Of a DNA stretch of 13,463 bases, positions 6,801 through 13,463 are shown one piece after another. The notes beneath the pieces were generated by a model. The model saw only the letters and a list, made by a program, of their open reading frames with translations. It was not told the DNA's origin and searched no databases. A program made the translations under genes and the position numbers. Source of the stretch: an uncultured Cytophagaceae bacterium (GTDB taxonomy: Bacteria; Bacteroidota; Bacteroidia; Cytophagales; Microscillaceae); NCBI GenBank assembly GCA_937899305.1, contig CALDJV010000294.1, forward strand, positions 1-13,463, read 5' to 3'. The first letter of the stretch is position 1, and every line of letters begins with the position of its first letter.

Positions 6801-7690
6801 ACTTTATTGCAGATCTTATTTTAGACAATGCCACTGAGGATGACAATACAAATAAATTGTTGATTGACCTCGTGAAAAACTACAATAAGAAGCGCAATGA
6901 GGTGTCAGGGAAATTCAAGCGAGAGCGTTTTGCGTTGGAAGTAGGAGACGAATTACCCGCCGGAATTGTGAAGTTGGCTAAAGTTTACATCGCTAAGAAG
7001 CGTAAACTGAAAGTGGGAGATAAAATGGCAGGACGCCACGGTAACAAAGGGGTGGTAGCCAAAATTGTTCGGGCCGAAGATATGCCTTTCTTAGAAGATG
7101 GTACGCCAGTAGACATCGTATTGAATCCATTGGGGGTACCTTCTCGGATGAACTTAGGACAGATTTACGAAACTGTGTTGGGTTGGGCTGGTCTTAAGTT
7201 AGGTAAAAAGTATGCAACTCCAATCTTTGACGGAGCCACCGAAGATGAAGTGAAGACGGAATTAAACAAAGCTGGTTTGCCAGAGTTTGGACGTACTTAC
7301 CTTTATGACGGATTGACTGGTGAGCGTTTTGACCAACCTACTACAGTAGGAATCATCTATATGCTGAAACTAGGCCACTTGGTAGATGACAAAATGCACG
7401 CACGTTCTATTGGACCTTACTCTTTGATTACCCAACAGCCATTGGGTGGTAAAGCTCAATTTGGAGGGCAGCGTTTTGGAGAGATGGAAGTGTGGGCATT
7501 AGAGGCGTTTGGCGCGGCGAATGTGTTACAAGAAATCCTAACCGTAAAATCGGATGATGTGATTGGTAGGGCAAAAGCGTACGAGTCAATCGTAAAAGGA
7601 GAAAATATTCCTAATCCGAATATTCCTGAATCATTCAATGTACTGGTTCATGAATTGCGAGGTTTGGCACTTGAAATCACTTTACAGTAA
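3821..7690 (+). CDS. rpoB: DNA-directed RNA polymerase subunit beta
   Basis: The beta subunit forms one pincer and half of the active centre of RNA polymerase. The product has 1289 residues, somewhat shorter than the E. coli protein. The start fits the family: MQNPNNNERHSFATVEKV leads into the LDVQIQSFQDFFQ segment. A lineage-variable insertion-like stretch occupies about 235-320. The rifampicin pocket is at about 473-535: LSQFMDQ (473-479), ITHKRRMSALGPGG (486-499) and ETPEGPNIGLI. The residues equivalent to E. coli D516, H526 and S531 are D478, H488 and S493, all in the susceptible state. A charged coiled insertion near 903-1050 (KKDKELRAKAKEEVK onward) corresponds to the variable region of proteobacterial beta. 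The active-site block DKMAGRHGNKG starts at 1067. The C-terminus carries GGKAQFGGQRFGEMEVWALEA, which packs against beta-prime. It lies between rplL and rpoC behind long structured spacers. Confidence 0.99.
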   Translation: MQNPNNNERHSFATVEKVVKYPDFLDVQIQSFQDFFQLETPAEFRQQEGLYKVFSENFPISDSRENFLLEFIDYSIDPPKYSVDECIDRGLTYSVPLKAKLRLSCSDEDNEDFETIEQEVFLGNIPYMTTKGSFIINGAERVIVSQLHRSPGVFFAQSKHTNGTKLYSARIIPFKGSWIEFTTDVNNVMYAYIDRKKKFPVTTLLRVIGFGSDKQILDLFNLSEEIEAEDKVLKDKAVGRKLAARILKTWTEDFVDEDTGEVVSIERNEILLERDSILENDDIDTIIDSGVKSIIVHREDVNVTDYSIIYNTLQKDNSNSEKEALEQIYRQLRNTEAPDEQTAREIIQSLFFSDKRYDLGEVGRYRINKKLELEIDRETRILTREDIVSIVKRLIKLINAKAVVDDIDHLSNRRVRTVGEQLYTQFGVGLARMARTIKERMNVRDNEDFKPVDLINARTLSSVINSFFGTNQLSQFMDQTNPLAEITHKRRMSALGPGGLSRERAGFEVRDVHYTHYGRLCTIETPEGPNIGLISSLCVHAKVNSMGFIETPYRHVNKGMVSNEISFLTAEEEDTHFIAQANVPISEKGEFLREKVKARLEGDFPVVEPTQLSYMDVAPNQIVSVAASLIPFLEHDDANRALMGSNMQRQAVPLLRPQAPIVGTGLEKQVATDSRSLVVAEHDGVIDFVDATTITVRYDFNEEQQLTSFHNDAVSYNLIKFRRTNQDTCVNLSPIVYKGQRVVKGQALCEGYATNEGELALGANMKVAFMPWQGYNFEDAIVISERVVRDDVFTSIHIEEKELEVRDTKRGQEELTSEIPNVSEEAIKYLDENGIVMVGTKIREGDILIGKITPKGESDPTPEEKLLRAIFGDKAGDVKDASLKAPPSLRGVVIDTKLFSRPKKDKELRAKAKEEVKTLIAQYRKDLQAIQEVMIEKLGILLEGKSSKGIKHKFGNIVMSKGVKFNQTNIFENLFPKENVYRDESNYNVPEEANFIADLILDNATEDDNTNKLLIDLVKNYNKKRNEVSGKFKRERFALEVGDELPAGIVKLAKVYIAKKRKLKVGDKMAGRHGNKGVVAKIVRAEDMPFLEDGTPVDIVLNPLGVPSRMNLGQIYETVLGWAGLKLGKKYATPIFDGATEDEVKTELNKAGLPEFGRTYLYDGLTGERFDQPTTVGIIYMLKLGHLVDDKMHARSIGPYSLITQQPLGGKAQFGGQRFGEMEVWALEAFGAANVLQEILTVKSDDVIGRAKAYESIVKGENIPNPNIPESFNVLVHELRGLALEITLQ

Positions 7691-7724
7691 GATTAGTGTT
7701 AAAAAATAGTTAAAGCAAGTGCTT

Positions 7725-7764
7725 GATTATGCTTTTTGCCTGTAATTTGCTATAAAGCATAATC
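7725..7764 (+). promoter_or_regulatory. Long stem-loop between rpoB and rpoC
   Basis: GATTATGCTTT (7725-7735) is perfectly complementary to AAAGCATAATC (7754-7764), an 11-bp stem with an 18-nt loop, starting 35 nt after the rpoB stop. No clean T run follows directly, so termination is doubtful. A smaller stem, CTCTAA with TTAGAG (7765-7779), abuts it. The pair may act as a processing or stability element between the rpoB and rpoC messages; this is inferred. Confidence 0.55.
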
Positions 7765-7824
7765 CTCTAATTTTTAGAGAGTTATACTACCTACTGTGAA
7801 GGTTTACTTTTAAAATTTGGATAA

Positions 7825-7840
7825 GAAAGATTCGTCTTTC
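7825..7840 (+). promoter_or_regulatory. Small TTCG-loop hairpin in the rpoC leader
   Basis: GAAAGA (7825-7830) pairs with TCTTTC (7835-7840) around a TTCG loop, 36 nt before the rpoC start. The loop sequence is that of a stable tetraloop, although the closing pair here is A-T rather than C-G. Its role is unknown. Confidence 0.35.
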
Positions 7841-7876
7841 ATAACATAATAACCCACTTAATTTTAAATTTTACGG

Positions 7877-10800
7877 ATGGCATTTAGAAAAAATAAAAAG
7901 CTGACCAACGATTTTAGGAAAGTCACAATTAGCCTAGCTTCTCCTGAGTCTATTTTGGATTCTTCGTATGGAGAAGTAACGCAGCCAGAGACCATCAACT
8001 ATCGTACTTACAAACCTGAAATGGGAGGTTTGTTTTGCGAGCGTATTTTCGGTCCGGTAAAGGACTGGGAGTGCCACTGTGGGAAATATAAAAGAATACG
8101 TTACAAGGGGATCATTTGTGATAGATGTGGGGTTGAAGTAACCGAGAAAAAGGTTCGCCGCGAACGTATGGGGCACATTGAATTGGTGGTGCCCGTAGTG
8201 CATATATGGTATTTCCGATCATTACCTAACAAAATTGGTTATTTACTGGGTTTACCAACCAAAAAACTAGACCAAATTATCTACTACGAAAGATACGTGG
8301 TGATTCAGTCTGGTATTATGGAAGGTGAGGGTATTAATTACTTGGACTTTTTGACTGAGGATGAGTACTTAGACATTGTAGATAAATTACCAAGAGAAAA
8401 TCAACAATTAGACGATAGCGATCCAAACAAGTTTATCGCTAAGATGGGAGCCGAAGCCTTAGAAATGTTGTTGGCTCGCCTTGATTTAGACAAACTATCG
8501 TTTGATTTAAGAGATTCAGCTTCTAAAGACAAATCTCAGCAAAGAAAAGCGGAAGCTTTGAAGCGCTTGAGAGTAGTAGAAGCTTTCAGAGATGCACAAA
8601 ATCGCATCGAGAATAAGCCAGAATGGATGATTATCCGAATGGTACCTGTTATTCCGCCTGAATTGAGGCCTTTGGTACCACTAGATGGAGGGCGATTTGC
8701 TACTTCCGATCTAAACGATTTGTATCGTCGGGTAATTATCAGAAACAACCGTCTGAAACGACTTATTGAGATCAAAGCACCGGAAGTAATCCTTCGTAAT
8801 GAGAAGCGAATGCTCCAGGAAGCGGTAGATTCTTTATTTGATAATTCACGTAAAGTGAATGCGGTAAGAGCAGATGGAAACCGAGCTTTGAAGTCCCTTT
8901 CGGATATGTTGAAAGGAAAGCAAGGTCGTTTCCGTCAAAACTTATTGGGTAAAAGGGTGGACTACTCGGGACGTTCAGTAATCGTAGTAGGTCCTGAGCT
9001 CAAATTACACGAATGTGGTTTACCCAAGAGTATGGCGGCCGAATTGTTCAAACCGTTCATCATTCGCAAGCTCATTGAGCGAGGAATTGTGAAAACGGTA
9101 AAATCGGCCAAGAAAATTGTTGACCGAAAAGATCCTGTAGTTTGGGATATCTTGGAAAGCGTACTGAAAGGACACCCTGTGTTACTAAACCGGGCTCCGA
9201 CCCTCCACCGATTGGGTATTCAGGCATTCCAACCTAAACTGATCGAAGGAAAAGCAATTCAGCTCCACCCATTGGCTTGTACTGCATTTAATGCTGACTT
9301 TGACGGTGACCAAATGGCGGTGCACGTTCCTTTAGGGCACGCGGCTATTTTGGAAGCCTCTGTATTGATGCTTTCGGCTCATAATATTTTGAATCCAGCG
9401 AATGGTAATCCAATTACGGTACCTTCTCAGGACATGGTATTGGGGCTTTATTACCTTACCAAGGCGCGCAAATCTACCAAAGACCATCCGATCAAAGGAG
9501 AAGGCAAAAGGTTTTACAGTGCTGAGGAAGTAATCATTGCAGTCAATGAGCGTCAGTTGTCTAAGAATGCAATTATTAACGTAAATGCTCGAGTAAGAAA
9601 CGAAGATGGCAGCTTCGAGATCAAAATGATCGAAACCGTTGCCGGACGTGTAATCTTCAATGAGTTTGTACCCGAAGAGGTAGGATACGTAAATGAATTG
9701 CTTACCAAGAAGAAGCTTCAGAAGATTATCTCATTGGTATACAAAATTGCTGGTGGTGCTCGTACTGCTCACTTCTTGGATGATATCAAGCACTTAGGTT
9801 TCCAAACTGCTTACAAAGGTGGTCTTTCTATTGGACTAGGCGATGTGGTAGTTCCTGAGGAAAAAGAAGGCTTGATTGCCAAAGCTAAAGAAGGGGTAGA
9901 TGAGGTAACGGTCAACTACCAAATGGGATTGATCACTGATAATGAGCGTTACAACCAAGTAATTGATATTTGGACGCGAATCAACTCGCAAATTACGGAG
10001 ATTTTGATGGGACAGCTTGAAGCTGACCAGCAAGGTTTCAACTCTATATACATGATGATGCACTCCGGAGCACGTGGTTCCCGAGAGCAGATTCGTCAGC
10101 TTGGAGGTATGAGGGGATTGATGGCCAAACCACAGAAAAACCTACAAGGTTCGGTGGGAGAAATCATTGAAAACCCAATTATCTCTAACTTTAAAGAAGG
10201 GCTAGATGTAATTGAATACTTTATATCTACCCACGGTGCTCGTAAAGGTTTGGCTGATACAGCCTTGAAAACAGCCGATGCGGGTTACTTGACTCGTCGT
10301 TTGGTAGATGTAGCTCAGGACGCCATTATCACTGAAGAAGATTGTGGAACTTTGAGAGGTATTCAAACTGCCGCGTTGAAAGACAACGACGAAATCGTAG
10401 AGCCACTATCCGAGCGAATTTTAGGACGAGTATCGGTACATGATATTGTGGATCCACAAACGGATGAGCTGATCATTGCTTCAGGAGAAGAGTTTACGGA
10501 AGTGATTGCCGCCAGAATTGATGCTTCTACTATAGAAGAAGTGGAGATCCGTTCGGTACTTACCTGTGAAACTCGTTATGGAGTATGTGCCAAGTGTTAT
10601 GGACGTAACCTGGCTTCTAATAAGATGGTACAGCGAGGGGAATCAGTAGGGGTAATTGCTGCCCAGTCTATTGGTGAACCTGGAACCCAGCTTACTTTGA
10701 GAACCTTCCACTTTGGGGGTACTGCTTCAAACATTGCAGTAGATGCGAAGTTGTTGGCAAAAGTAGGTGGAAAACTAGAGTTTGAAGGAATCAGAACCGT

Positions 10801-12196
10801 AAAAACAACCATTACAAATACTGAAGGCGAAGAGCAAAAAGTAGAAGTAGTAATGGGACGTTCAGGTGAGGTGAAAATCGTAGATGAAAATACCAACGTG
10901 GTGTTGATCTCGAATCACATACCTTACGGAGCATTCATTAAGGTGAAAGATGGCCAGAAGATAGAGAAGAAAGACGAGATTTGTAGCTGGGATCCATACA
11001 ACGCCGTCATTTTGTCGGAGGTTTCTGGTGAAATTGATTTTGAATCTATTGAAGAAGGTATTACCTACAAGGAAGAGGCCGATGAGCAAACCGGTTATCG
11101 TGAAAAGGTAATCATTGATACCAAGGACAAAACGAAAAACCCTGCAATTGTAGTAGAGGCTGGTGATAAAACCAAAAGCTACAACATTCCAGTGGGAGCT
11201 CGCTTGGCAGTAGATAAGAAAGACAAGATTCAGGCAGGACAAGTGCTGGCTAAAGTACCAAGAGCGATTGGTAAAACCAGAGATATTACGGGAGGTTTGC
11301 CAAGGGTAACCGAGTTGTTTGAAGCTCGTAACCCATCAAACCCAGCGGTAGTAAGTGCCATTGATGGTATTGTTTCTTATGGATCAATCAAGCGTGGTAA
11401 CCGTGAAATTTTTGTGGAATCCAAAGATGGTGTTCGCAAGAAATATATGGTGCCATTGTCTAAGCACATTTTGGTACAAGATGGTGACTTCGTGAGAGCG
11501 GGGCAACCACTATCTGATGGAGCAATTACTCCAGCCGATATCTTGGCGATCAAAGGGCCTACTGCGGTACAAGAATATTTGGTAAATGAAATTCAAGAAG
11601 TTTACCGTCTGCAAGGGGTAAAAATCAATGACAAGCACATTGAGATTATCGTACGCCAAATGATGCAGAAGGTTCAAATTCTGGATGCAGGAGATACCAA
11701 CTTCTTGCCTAACCAAGTGGTAGATAAATTTGAATTCCGAGAAGAGAACGACAACATCTTGAACAAAAAGGTGGTGGTAGAAGCTGGTGAATCCGCTAAA
11801 TTTAAGGCGGGTCAGATTGTAACTGCCCGAGCTTTACGAGATGAAAACTCAAGCCTGAAGCGAAGAGATATGAAAGTAGTGAAAGTGAGAGATGCCGAAC
11901 CTGCGGTTTCTAAGCCTACCCTACAAGGAATTACTCAAGCTTCACTAGGTACGAAGAGTTTCATTTCGGCTGCATCGTTCCAGGAAACTACCAAGGTATT
12001 GAGTGAAGCCGCAATTACTGGTAAAACAGACGACCTCATTGGTTTGAAAGAAAATGTAATTGTTGGACACTTGATTCCAGCCGGAACTGGTATCCGTCGT
12101 TACGACGACTTGATCGTGATGTCTAAAGAGGAGCACGATACATTGGTGGAACCACGTTTGGCTGCTAAGGAAAAGAACAAACAGTTACAAAACTAA
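7877..12196 (+). CDS. rpoC: DNA-directed RNA polymerase subunit beta-prime
   Basis: Beta-prime holds the catalytic magnesium, the clamp, the bridge helix and the trigger loop of RNA polymerase. The product has 1439 residues. In order: the N-terminal zinc-binding domain with C66, C68, C81 and C84; clamp and rudder segments (GRFRQNLLGKRVDYSGRSV near 355); the active site NADFDGDQ at 472-479, with catalytic D474, D476 and D478; the second zinc site C823, C897, C904, C907; and the trigger-loop start GEPGTQLTLRTFHFGG at 933-948. The trigger loop is interrupted by a beta-rich insertion at about 950-1130, comparable in place to the E. coli SI3 insertion, before DITGGLPRVTELFEARNP at 1136. The C-terminus ends in a lysine-rich tail. 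The ATG start gives MAFRKNKKLTNDF, normal for the phylum. It follows rpoB by 186 nt and is closed by a strong terminator. Confidence 0.99.
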   Translation: MAFRKNKKLTNDFRKVTISLASPESILDSSYGEVTQPETINYRTYKPEMGGLFCERIFGPVKDWECHCGKYKRIRYKGIICDRCGVEVTEKKVRRERMGHIELVVPVVHIWYFRSLPNKIGYLLGLPTKKLDQIIYYERYVVIQSGIMEGEGINYLDFLTEDEYLDIVDKLPRENQQLDDSDPNKFIAKMGAEALEMLLARLDLDKLSFDLRDSASKDKSQQRKAEALKRLRVVEAFRDAQNRIENKPEWMIIRMVPVIPPELRPLVPLDGGRFATSDLNDLYRRVIIRNNRLKRLIEIKAPEVILRNEKRMLQEAVDSLFDNSRKVNAVRADGNRALKSLSDMLKGKQGRFRQNLLGKRVDYSGRSVIVVGPELKLHECGLPKSMAAELFKPFIIRKLIERGIVKTVKSAKKIVDRKDPVVWDILESVLKGHPVLLNRAPTLHRLGIQAFQPKLIEGKAIQLHPLACTAFNADFDGDQMAVHVPLGHAAILEASVLMLSAHNILNPANGNPITVPSQDMVLGLYYLTKARKSTKDHPIKGEGKRFYSAEEVIIAVNERQLSKNAIINVNARVRNEDGSFEIKMIETVAGRVIFNEFVPEEVGYVNELLTKKKLQKIISLVYKIAGGARTAHFLDDIKHLGFQTAYKGGLSIGLGDVVVPEEKEGLIAKAKEGVDEVTVNYQMGLITDNERYNQVIDIWTRINSQITEILMGQLEADQQGFNSIYMMMHSGARGSREQIRQLGGMRGLMAKPQKNLQGSVGEIIENPIISNFKEGLDVIEYFISTHGARKGLADTALKTADAGYLTRRLVDVAQDAIITEEDCGTLRGIQTAALKDNDEIVEPLSERILGRVSVHDIVDPQTDELIIASGEEFTEVIAARIDASTIEEVEIRSVLTCETRYGVCAKCYGRNLASNKMVQRGESVGVIAAQSIGEPGTQLTLRTFHFGGTASNIAVDAKLLAKVGGKLEFEGIRTVKTTITNTEGEEQKVEVVMGRSGEVKIVDENTNVVLISNHIPYGAFIKVKDGQKIEKKDEICSWDPYNAVILSEVSGEIDFESIEEGITYKEEADEQTGYREKVIIDTKDKTKNPAIVVEAGDKTKSYNIPVGARLAVDKKDKIQAGQVLAKVPRAIGKTRDITGGLPRVTELFEARNPSNPAVVSAIDGIVSYGSIKRGNREIFVESKDGVRKKYMVPLSKHILVQDGDFVRAGQPLSDGAITPADILAIKGPTAVQEYLVNEIQEVYRLQGVKINDKHIEIIVRQMMQKVQILDAGDTNFLPNQVVDKFEFREENDNILNKKVVVEAGESAKFKAGQIVTARALRDENSSLKRRDMKVVKVRDAEPAVSKPTLQGITQASLGTKSFISAASFQETTKVLSEAAITGKTDDLIGLKENVIVGHLIPAGTGIRRYDDLIVMSKEEHDTLVEPRLAAKEKNKQLQN

Positions 12197-12205
12197 TACT
12201 TATAT

Positions 12206-12238
12206 AAGGTTATAGGCTTAGGCTTATAACCTTTTTTT
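12206..12238 (+). terminator. Strong intrinsic terminator after rpoC
   Basis: AAGGTTATA (12206-12214) pairs with TATAACCTT (12225-12233), extended inward by G-T, G-C and C-G pairs to a TTAG loop, for about 12 pairs. A run of seven T (12232-12238) overlaps the end of the right arm. This is a textbook rho-independent terminator starting 10 nt after the rpoC stop. Its T run ends 9 nt before the next start codon, so that gene depends on read-through or an unseen promoter. Confidence 0.85.
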
Positions 12239-12247
12239 ATATGATCT

Positions 12248-12568
12248 ATGGCGCAAAATAACCCAAACGAAGGAGAACAAATTAATATCGAACTTACTGA
12301 AGAAGTTGCTGAAGGAACTTATGTAAATTTGGCAATGATTGCTCACTCAAATAGTGAATTCGTAATAGATTTTATCAGGGTAATGCCTGGTTTGCCAAAG
12401 GCAAAAGTCAAGTCAAGAATCATCTTAACTCCTGAACACGCCAAAAGGTTACTGGATGCTTTGAAAGATAATATCCAGAAGTATGAGGCAAGTTTTGGTG
12501 GCATTGAATCTTCAGGAAATGACTTTCAATTTCCTATGAACTTTGGGGGCACTATGGGTGAAGCATAA
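12248..12568 (+). CDS. DUF3467 family protein
   Basis: The 106-residue product is small, acidic, and has no signal peptide or membrane span. It is recognisable as a DUF3467-type protein: INIELTEEVAEGTYVNLAMIAHSNSEFVIDF (about 12-42) forms predicted beta strands, followed by VMPGLPKAKVKSRIILTPEHAKRLLDALKDNI (about 45-76), a strand leading into a helix, and a glycine/phenylalanine-rich tail (FQFPMNFGG). The biochemical function of the family is unknown. Small proteins of this type occur next to rpoC in Bacteroidota, which suggests a link to transcription, but that is inference from position. The start at 12248 keeps the conserved N-terminal strand; the next methionine (residue 30) would remove it. 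The gene lies between two terminators, the first ending 9 nt before its ATG, and no promoter motif is visible in the 51-nt spacer. Confidence 0.85.
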   Translation: MAQNNPNEGEQINIELTEEVAEGTYVNLAMIAHSNSEFVIDFIRVMPGLPKAKVKSRIILTPEHAKRLLDALKDNIQKYEASFGGIESSGNDFQFPMNFGGTMGEA

Positions 12569-12586
12569 ACTAAATTTGCTTCAGAT

Positions 12587-12630
12587 AAAAAGCCAGATAG
12601 GTAAAAATCTTTACTTATCTGGCTTTTTTT
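12587..12630 (+). terminator. Long-stem terminator after the DUF3467 gene
   Basis: AGCCAGATA (12591-12599) pairs with TATCTGGCT (12616-12624). The stem runs inward through G-T, G-C, T-A, A-T and A-T pairs to a 6-nt loop, and outward through four A-T pairs. The right arm continues into seven T (12624-12630), mirrored by five A on the left, so it could also stop transcription from the other strand. It closes the operon and insulates the next gene. Confidence 0.88.
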
Positions 12631-12683
12631 ATGGGCTAATTTGAGGGGAGAGTATTGCTGCAAAAATATAACATAAGATGGGG

Positions 12684-12710
12684 TTCTTTCTGAAATAACT
12701 TATATATTTG
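12684..12710 (+). promoter_or_regulatory. Bacteroidota-type promoter for the last gene
   Basis: TATATTTG at 12703-12710 matches the TAnnTTTG -7 consensus exactly and is identical to the trnW promoter element. The -33 side is poor: TTC at 12684-12686 is the nearest candidate, with a 16-bp spacer that is shorter than usual. Predicted transcription starts near 12716, leaving a leader of about 35 nt. With a strong terminator just upstream, a separate promoter is expected here. Confidence 0.55.
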
Positions 12711-12751
12711 GATAGTACGTTATATTGCTTAACTATAAATATTTTAACCAA

Positions 12752-13456
12752 ATGGCAACATATCATTTTAATCTTGATGGCTCACTTATTAGTGCTGACC
12801 CTTCGGGTAATGCCGCAGTGGTAGGCGGTCAAAATTTCCCTCTAACTGGTAGTCAACTTACCATGTATGCCGCAACCATCTATGCCGAGGCTTCTTTTAT
12901 GGGATTGGTACAGCAGATTAATCCAAGTGATCCTGAAGGAGAAATGCAGCGAGAAACTTTTGCAATTGCTTATTCTATGTTTAACTACGCTACGGCTAAA
13001 AAACAAAAGGATGCAACGTATACATTTGATAAAATGCTGGTAGATAAGAACTATACCCACGCAATTGGGAGCCCAGCATACAATGAATACTTTAGTGCGG
13101 GCGGAGATTTGACTAGAAAAAAATACGCTACTCAGGCCATTATTAAAATGTTTACTCGCAATACCGCAGATATGCTGCACGTCATTCAAACCTTAGACGG
13201 AGGCCCGTTTTGGGATGGGGCAGATATCTATCAAAAATTTAGAGATCATTACCGAGCCAAGCAAGGTTTTCAATTGTCAGATCCTGCTCAGGGCAGCTTA
13301 TACCAAAATGTAACTGTAGTGCAAGGTACCCAAGTGATAGAGAGCGTAGAAGGAAACAACAAGTGGATTCAAGGTCCTTATACCTTCTTATCTACCATGA
13401 CGGCCGGAGGTACTATCTTCTGGAAATTTATGCCTGGTTCCGGAGCTAGTGTTTAA
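12752..13456 (+). CDS. Unrecognised 234-residue protein, possibly a distant SleB/CwlJ-like hydrolase
   Basis: I do not recognise this protein with confidence. It starts at the ATG at 12752 (MATYHFNLDGS); an in-frame TTG at 12725 would add nine residues and lies too close to the predicted transcription start. There is no signal peptide, lipobox or membrane span. A short beta-like N-terminus (1-35) precedes a mostly helical region (36-170) with TMYAATIYAEAS (glutamate E46), AIAYSMFNYA (71-80), a tyrosine/asparagine-rich stretch NYTHAIGSPAYNEYFS (100-115), and FWDGADIY (153-160). The C-terminal part (185-234) looks beta-rich. The YAEA motif followed by a helix ending in an asparagine and then a TFDKML segment is faintly like the SleB/CwlJ cell-wall hydrolase core (catalytic Glu in an IYxEA motif), but the match is weak. 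Codon use resembles its neighbours. It has its own predicted promoter. Confidence 0.7.
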   Translation: MATYHFNLDGSLISADPSGNAAVVGGQNFPLTGSQLTMYAATIYAEASFMGLVQQINPSDPEGEMQRETFAIAYSMFNYATAKKQKDATYTFDKMLVDKNYTHAIGSPAYNEYFSAGGDLTRKKYATQAIIKMFTRNTADMLHVIQTLDGGPFWDGADIYQKFRDHYRAKQGFQLSDPAQGSLYQNVTVVQGTQVIESVEGNNKWIQGPYTFLSTMTAGGTIFWKFMPGSGASV

Positions 13457-13463
13457 ACATAAC

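Noticed and set aside
7811..7819. TAAAATTTG as a -7 element for rpoC
   Set aside because: There are three bases between TA and TTTG instead of two, and no TTG lies at the right distance upstream.
10862..11242. 126-codon open frame on the minus strand
   Set aside because: It is antisense to the well-conserved rpoC and has no recognisable domain; it is a shadow.
12725..12751. Upstream TTG start for the last gene
   Set aside because: It is only about 9 nt after the predicted transcription start, and ATG at 12752 gives a natural MATYHF beginning after an A-rich leader.

Overview
The window is a contiguous piece of the main transcription/translation locus of a bacterium. In order, all on the + strand, it holds the 3' end of tuf (EF-Tu), a tRNA-Trp(CCA) gene, secE, nusG, rplK (L11), rplA (L1), rplJ (L10), rplL (L7/L12), rpoB, rpoC, a small DUF3467-type gene and one unrecognised 234-residue gene. 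Three things point to Bacteroidota, probably a Cytophagales-type marine or soil bacterium: the tuf-trnW-secE-nusG order, two exact copies of the Bacteroidota -7 promoter motif TAnnTTTG (both TATATTTG), and A/T-rich leaders mostly without Shine-Dalgarno sequences. The phylum call is firm. The order-level call is inference from general protein character.

Region by region: 1-320 holds the tuf end and its hairpin terminator. A promoter at about 319-349 then drives trnW, with secE and nusG close behind (tRNA to secE 24 nt, secE to nusG 11 nt). A terminator-like hairpin lies between nusG and rplK. rplK, rplA, rplJ and rplL follow with spacers of 74, 31 and 58 nt. The rplK-rplA spacer folds into two stacked stems ending at a rare Shine-Dalgarno-like sequence. 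The 226-nt rplL-rpoB spacer contains four consecutive hairpins, two followed by T runs. The rpoB-rpoC spacer is long (186 nt) and also structured. A strong terminator follows rpoC and ends only 9 nt before the DUF3467 start codon. That gene has its own long-stem terminator, and the last gene starts from a separate predicted promoter.

Together the genes encode the core elongation and protein-output machinery: EF-Tu and tRNA-Trp for decoding, SecE for membrane protein export, NusG for RNA polymerase processivity, the L11/L1/L10/L12 ribosomal stalk proteins, and the two large RNA polymerase subunits. All coding sequences look intact, apart from tuf, which the window edge truncates. Catalytic and zinc-binding residues are in place.

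I see no mobile element, CRISPR array or defence island. This is an ordinary, highly conserved locus. What deserves a second look is the RNA structure in the spacers, the DUF3467 gene tucked behind the rpoC terminator, and the unrecognised last gene, which may be a very distant SleB/CwlJ-like hydrolase.
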